Part shown: positions 14,189-17,330 of the stretch, one piece after another | Position numbering within the stretch: the first letter of the stretch is position 1 | How the letters are laid out: every line of letters begins with the position of its first letter | Origin: Burkholderiales bacterium | GTDB lineage: Bacteria; Pseudomonadota; Gammaproteobacteria; Burkholderiales; Burkholderiaceae_C | Direction: 5' to 3' | Assembly: GCA_947372225.1 (NCBI GenBank) | Contig: CANBSV010000057.1 | Coordinates: 1-17,330, forward strand | Length of the DNA stretch: 17,330 nucleotides | Program-made: the position numbers and the translations under genes | The notes under the pieces: generated by a model | Database searches by the model: none | What the model was told of the DNA's origin: nothing | What the model saw: the letters and a program-made list of their open reading frames with translations, nothing else

Positions 14189-15067
14189 ATGACAGTCACC
14201 CTCCCCCGCATCGCCCGTTGGGCCCGCTCGCTCGGCCTGCTCGCTGCCACCGCCACGCTGGCGTTCGCTGCCCAGGCGCAAACCGTGCTGCGCGTGACCG
14301 CCATTCCGGACGAGGCACCGACCGAACTGGCGCGCAAGTTCGCGCCGCTGGGGCAGTACCTGGAAGCCAAGCTGGGCGTGAAGGTCGAATGGACGCCGGT
14401 CACCGACTACGCCGCCGCCGTCGAGGCGCTGGTCAACAAGAAGGTCGATCTGGCGTGGTTCGGCGGCTTCACCTTCGTGCAGGCCAACGTGCGTTCCGAA
14501 GGCCGTGTGATCCCGCTGGTGCAGCGTGAAGAAGACGAAAAATTCCGCTCGGTGTTCATCACCGATGCCAACAGCGGCATCACCAGGCTCGAAGACCTCA
14601 AGGGCAAGACGCTGAGCTTCGGTTCGCCGTCGAGCACGTCGGGCCACCTGATGCCACGCAGCTTCCTGCTGGCCGCCAAGATCAACCCAGATGCCGATCT
14701 GAAGCGCGTGAGCTTCTCCGGCGCCCACGACGCCACCGTGGCCGCCGTGGCCAGCGGCAAGGTCGATGCCGGCGCGCTGAACATGTCGGTGTGGGACAAG
14801 CTGGTGGCCGAGAAAAAGGTCGACACCGCCGTGGTCAAGGTCTTCTACACAACGCCTGGCTTCTACGACTACAACTGGTCGGTGCACGCCGACATGCCCG
14901 CCGACCTGCGCAACAAGATCACCCAGGCCTTCCTGGCACTGGACGCCAGCACGCCGCAGGGCAAGGAAATCCTCGGCCTGCAGCGCGCCACGCGCTTCAT
15001 CCCGACCAAGGCCGAAAACTACAACAGCATCCGCGCCGCCGCCGAGCACGCCGGACTGCTGAAGTGA
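14189..15067 (+). CDS. PhnD-like ABC substrate-binding protein (phosphonate / putative selenate type)
   Basis: A 292-residue periplasmic protein. ATG 14189 has AGGA 8 bases upstream and gives a clear signal peptide with cleavage after AQA (30). An upstream in-frame ATG at 14117 would put 24 odd residues before the signal. The mature protein shows the PhnD/PtxB/SsuA-like pattern: V-L-R-V-T-A-I-P-D-E-A-P-T-E-L (33-47), F-x-P-L-G-x-Y-L-E, D-L-A-W-F-G-G-F-T-F-V-Q-A, F-G-S-P-S-S-T-S-G-H-L-M-P, A-H-D-A-T-V-A-A-V-x-S-G-K-V-D-A-G and a closing T-R-F-I-P-T. From memory, the opening motif matches the NCBI family named 'putative selenate ABC transporter substrate-binding protein', whose substrate was predicted from context. 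Oxyanion binding (phosphonate, phosphite, selenate) is the safe statement. First gene of a four-gene importer operon; its stop overlaps the ATPase start. Confidence 0.9.
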   Translation: MTVTLPRIARWARSLGLLAATATLAFAAQAQTVLRVTAIPDEAPTELARKFAPLGQYLEAKLGVKVEWTPVTDYAAAVEALVNKKVDLAWFGGFTFVQANVRSEGRVIPLVQREEDEKFRSVFITDANSGITRLEDLKGKTLSFGSPSSTSGHLMPRSFLLAAKINPDADLKRVSFSGAHDATVAAVASGKVDAGALNMSVWDKLVAEKKVDTAVVKVFYTTPGFYDYNWSVHADMPADLRNKITQAFLALDASTPQGKEILGLQRATRFIPTKAENYNSIRAAAEHAGLLK

Positions 15068-15930
15068 CCTCCAGCGCGCCAGTGGGCGCGCGCGGCCCGC
15101 TCGTCGTCGCGCTGCGCGATCTGCACGCCGCGGCCGCGCCGCTGGCCACCGCGCCGGTGCTGCACGGGCTGTCGCTCGAGGTGCGCCAGGGCGAGCAGGT
15201 CGCGCTGATCGGCTCGTCGGGCGCGGGCAAGACCAGCTTGCTGCACGCGCTGGCGTGCGCGGTGCCGCCGCTGTCCGGTTCGCTCGAACTGTTCGGGCAG
15301 GCGCCTTGGGCACTCTCGTCGCGCGAGCGGCAACGCCTGCGCGGCCGGTTGTTTCTGGGGCCGCAGGTGCCGCCGCTGCCGCCGCGCCAGCGCGTGGTCA
15401 CCGCGGTGCTCGCAGGGCGGCTGCCGCAGCAATCGCTGGCGGCCAGCGTGCGCGCGCTGTGGCACCCGAGCGAAGCCGGCGTGGCGCATGCGGCGCTGGC
15501 CGCGCTCGATCTCGGCGACAAGTTGTGGGAGCGCGTCGACCGGCTGTCCGGCGGCGAGCGCCAACGCGTCGGACTGGCGCGCGCGCTGGTGGCCGACGCC
15601 GAGCTGTGGCTGATCGACGAGCCGCTGTCCGCGCTCGATCCGGCACGCGCCGAACAAGTCATCGCGCGGCTGACCGCCGCTGCGCACAGCGCCCACCGCA
15701 CCCTGGTGTGCACGCTGCACCAGGTCGAAGTGGCCCGGCGCTGCTTTGCACGCATCGTCGCGCTGCGCGCCGGCCGGATCGTCTACGACGGCCCCGCTGC
15801 CGACTTCACCGATGCCCAAGTCGCCGCGCTCTACGGCTCGCGTGCGGCGCTCGAGGACGCCGCGCTTGAACCCGCTGCGCCGGCCGCCGTACCCGCCGAG
15901 CGCGCGGCCGTGCCGCTGATTTGCCGCTGA
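15064..15930 (+). CDS. ABC importer ATPase (PhnC-like)
   Basis: A 288-residue ATPase. The frame is open much further upstream, inside the binding-protein gene, but GTG 15064 is the likely start because it overlaps the TGA of that gene (GTGA, 15064-15067) and begins just before the first beta strand. Motifs: Walker A GSSGAGKTS (50-58), Q-loop Gln101, signature LSGGERQR (161-168), Walker B LWLIDEP with Asp185-Glu186, and switch His219. The catalytic set is complete. The Q-loop region is unusual: F-L-G-P-Q-V-P-P-L-P-P-R-Q-R replaces the F-Q-Q-x-N-L-V of PhnC, with five prolines where the ATPase touches the permease coupling helix. This may match the special permease pair encoded next. The C-terminus (about 266-288) is an Ala/Pro-rich tail. 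The next gene starts 4 bp after the stop. Confidence 0.93.
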   Translation: MTSSAPVGARGPLVVALRDLHAAAAPLATAPVLHGLSLEVRQGEQVALIGSSGAGKTSLLHALACAVPPLSGSLELFGQAPWALSSRERQRLRGRLFLGPQVPPLPPRQRVVTAVLAGRLPQQSLAASVRALWHPSEAGVAHAALAALDLGDKLWERVDRLSGGERQRVGLARALVADAELWLIDEPLSALDPARAEQVIARLTAAAHSAHRTLVCTLHQVEVARRCFARIVALRAGRIVYDGPAADFTDAQVAALYGSRAALEDAALEPAAPAAVPAERAAVPLICR

Positions 15931-15934
15931 TCCA

Positions 15935-16765
15935 ATGACGCTGCTTGCCACCACGCCGCAGCGCGACCCGGCGCTGAATTCGCGCTGGGCCACGCTGCTG
16001 CTGATCGCGGTGCTGCTGTGGCCGCTGGTCGTGCTCACCGAATTCAACCCGGCGGTGCTGTTCGACACGCGCAGCCTGCGCTCGACGCTGCGATTCGTCG
16101 CGAGCTTCCTGCCGCCGCGCAGCGATGCCGAATTCCTCTGGCTGCTGCTGCACGAAACCTGGCGCACCGTGGCGATTGCTACCGCCGGGCTCACGCTGGC
16201 CGGCCTGATCGCGGTGCCGCTGGCGCTGGGCGCGAGCGCACGGCTGTCGATCAGCGCGCTCGCGCAGCCGATGGCTGCCGCGCCCTTCGCGTTGCGCAGT
16301 GTGCTGCGCGCCACGATGGTGGTGCTGCGCTCGGTGCCCGAGCTGGTGTGGGCGCTGCTGTTCGTGCGCGTGGTGGGCCTGGGGCCGACCGCCGGCGTGC
16401 TGGCCATCGGCATCGCCTACGGCGGCATGCTGGGCAAGGTCTACGCCGAAATCCTCGAGGCCAGCGACCCCGCCCCCACGCAGGCGCTGCTGCGCAACGG
16501 CGCGGGACGGCTGCAAGCGCTGCTGTTCGGAGCCCTGCCGCAATGCGCGGCCGAACTGGTCAGCTACACCGTGTACCGCTGGGAATGCGCGATCCGCGCC
16601 TCGGTGGTGCTGGGTTTCGTGGGCGCGGGCGGTCTGGGCCAGATGCTCGACAGCGCGGCCAAGATGTTCTCGGGTGGCGAGGTCTGCACCATCTTGCTGG
16701 TGTTCATCGCGCTGGTGGCCGCGTCCGACCGAATCAGCGCGGTGCTGCGCCGGGCCATGGCATGA
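15935..16765 (+). CDS. ABC importer permease 1 (PhnE-like)
   Basis: A 276-residue inner-membrane protein. Hydrophobic helices lie near 18-36, 77-100, 125-165 and 200-265, in line with the five to six helices of PhnE-type permeases. The segment L-R-S-V-P-E-L-V-W-A (131-140) followed by G-L-G-P-x-A-G-V-L-A is the family core. The coupling-helix region is E-I-L-E-A-S-D-P-A-P-T-Q-A-L-L-R-N-G-A-G (about 172-191), the equivalent of the EAA-G loop. It starts 4 bp after the ATPase stop without a visible ribosome binding site, so translation is probably coupled. Its stop overlaps the start of a second, related permease (ATGA). Together they should form a heterodimeric channel served by the ATPase and the PhnD-like protein. 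Confidence 0.91.
   Translation: MTLLATTPQRDPALNSRWATLLLIAVLLWPLVVLTEFNPAVLFDTRSLRSTLRFVASFLPPRSDAEFLWLLLHETWRTVAIATAGLTLAGLIAVPLALGASARLSISALAQPMAAAPFALRSVLRATMVVLRSVPELVWALLFVRVVGLGPTAGVLAIGIAYGGMLGKVYAEILEASDPAPTQALLRNGAGRLQALLFGALPQCAAELVSYTVYRWECAIRASVVLGFVGAGGLGQMLDSAAKMFSGGEVCTILLVFIALVAASDRISAVLRRAMA
16324..16353 (+). repeat. Copy 1 of a 30-bp identical direct repeat
   Basis: Thirty bases starting GCTGCGCTCG and ending TGGTGTGGGC are identical to 17151-17180. They encode the L-R-S-V-P-E-L-V-W core of permease 1. The copies lie 827 bp apart. Confidence 0.85.
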
Positions 16766-17330
16766 GTGCGCCCGTGCACGTCGAATCGCCGCTCGCACCG
16801 CCGCCGGCGCGCCACGCCGCGCGCTGGGTCGGACTGGGCATCGCCACGCTGGTGGTGCTGAGCTTTGCCACGCTGGATTTGCGCTGGGGGGATTTCCTGT
16901 CGCCCGATGCACTGGGCAAGATGGGCCAGTTCGCCGCCGGTTTCTTTCCGCCCGAGACCTCGGCCGCGTTCCTGCGGCGCACGCTGGACGGCACGCTGGA
17001 AACACTCGCGATGTCGCTGCTGGGCACCTGGCTTGCGGCCGTGGGCGGTCTGGCGCTGGCGCTGCCGGCGAGTGCGCGCAGCCATGAAGGCGCCGGCTCG
17101 GCCTTGGTCAGCACGGTGGTGCGCGGCGTCACGCGCGGCGTGCTCAACGGGCTGCGCTCGGTGCCCGAGCTGGTGTGGGCCGCGCTGCTGCTGATCGCCG
17201 CCGGGCTGGGGCCGTTTGCCGGCACGCTGGCGCTGGCGCTGCACACCACCGGCGTGCTCGGCCGGCTGTTTGCCGAAAGCCTCGAGAACACCCCGCCCGA
17301 GCCCGCCTTCGCGCTGCGCGTGCGCGGTGT
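16762..17330 (+). CDS. ABC importer permease 2 (PhnE-like, 5' part)
   Basis: This gene runs off the right edge; 189 codons are visible. ATG 16762 overlaps the TGA of permease 1. The protein begins with a short Pro/Ala-rich cytosolic tail, has a first helix at about 22-40, and keeps L-R-S-V-P-E-L-V-W-A at exactly residues 131-140, the same numbering as permease 1. This is followed by G-L-G-P-F-A-G-T-L-A and the coupling segment A-E-S-L-E-N-T-P-P-E-P-A-F-A-L-R. The two permeases are clear paralogs with no length change up to this point, which points to tandem duplication of an ancestral gene. The visible part is intact, with no frameshift. Confidence 0.9.
   Translation, partial: MSAPVHVESPLAPPPARHAARWVGLGIATLVVLSFATLDLRWGDFLSPDALGKMGQFAAGFFPPETSAAFLRRTLDGTLETLAMSLLGTWLAAVGGLALALPASARSHEGAGSALVSTVVRGVTRGVLNGLRSVPELVWAALLLIAAGLGPFAGTLALALHTTGVLGRLFAESLENTPPEPAFALRVRG
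17151..17180 (+). repeat. Copy 2 of the 30-bp direct repeat
   Basis: Identical at the DNA level to 16324-16353 and at the same codon positions of permease 2, although flanking DNA of the two genes has diverged. It marks the paralogy and could allow recombination between the genes. Confidence 0.85.

Noticed and set aside
15019..17005. Long minus-strand open frames opposite the importer operon
   Set aside because: They are antisense to the ATPase and permeases, with low-complexity Arg/Ala/Gln composition and no plausible start signals.
1..17330. CRISPR array, tRNA, insertion sequence or integration site
   Set aside because: No regularly spaced repeats, no cloverleaf-like segment, no transposase or integrase frame and no terminal repeats were seen.

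Overview
The window is GC-rich DNA with tightly packed genes. Its gene families (a DUF1854 partner of an ABC exporter, a DksA/TraR-like zinc-finger protein next to a 'translational machinery' protein, DUF2946, DUF4864) are those usually met in Betaproteobacteria, most likely Burkholderiales. That placement is inferred from protein resemblance. I see no rRNA, tRNA, CRISPR array, insertion sequence or phage gene, so this looks like ordinary chromosome.

Layout. (1) 1-1887, plus strand: the 3' part of a fused permease-ATPase ABC transporter, then a DUF1854 gene 4 bp downstream. As I recall, this pair is annotated elsewhere as cyanophycin-metabolism-associated. (2) 7526-1897, minus strand: a three-gene signalling operon. 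It encodes a soluble PAS/histidine-kinase/receiver hybrid, an HD-GYP protein and a PAS-PAS-GGDEF-EAL protein. The last two overlap by four bases. Both standard classes of cyclic-di-GMP phosphodiesterase are present, while the only GGDEF domain looks degenerate, so the operon probably lowers c-di-GMP. (3) 7697-8522: a secreted DUF4864 protein and a convergent small lipoprotein. (4) 11276-8624, minus strand: a GDT1/UPF0016 cation transporter with a structured leader, a DksA/TraR-like zinc-finger protein, a 'translational machinery' family protein, and a thiolase whose acyl pocket differs from the biosynthetic enzyme. (5) 11477-12549, plus strand: a glycine-zipper membrane protein overlapping a small secreted protein. 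(6) 14085-12619, minus strand: a DUF2946 protein and a probable outer-membrane beta-barrel that starts at TTG behind a strong ribosome binding site. (7) 14189 to the right edge, plus strand: a PhnD-like binding protein, an ATPase and two paralogous permeases (the second cut by the window end). This forms a complete phosphonate/selenate-type ABC importer with start/stop overlaps at two of its three junctions.

The most informative oddities are these: the c-di-GMP operon with two phosphodiesterase classes and a GSDEF variant that keeps an I-site; a thiolase in which both methionines of the classical acyl pocket are replaced; a GDT1 leader with mutually exclusive hairpins, a 9-base C run and a stem ending on the ribosome binding site; and the duplicated permease pair carrying a 30-base identical DNA repeat. 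I found no convincing wholly new defence or mobile system.
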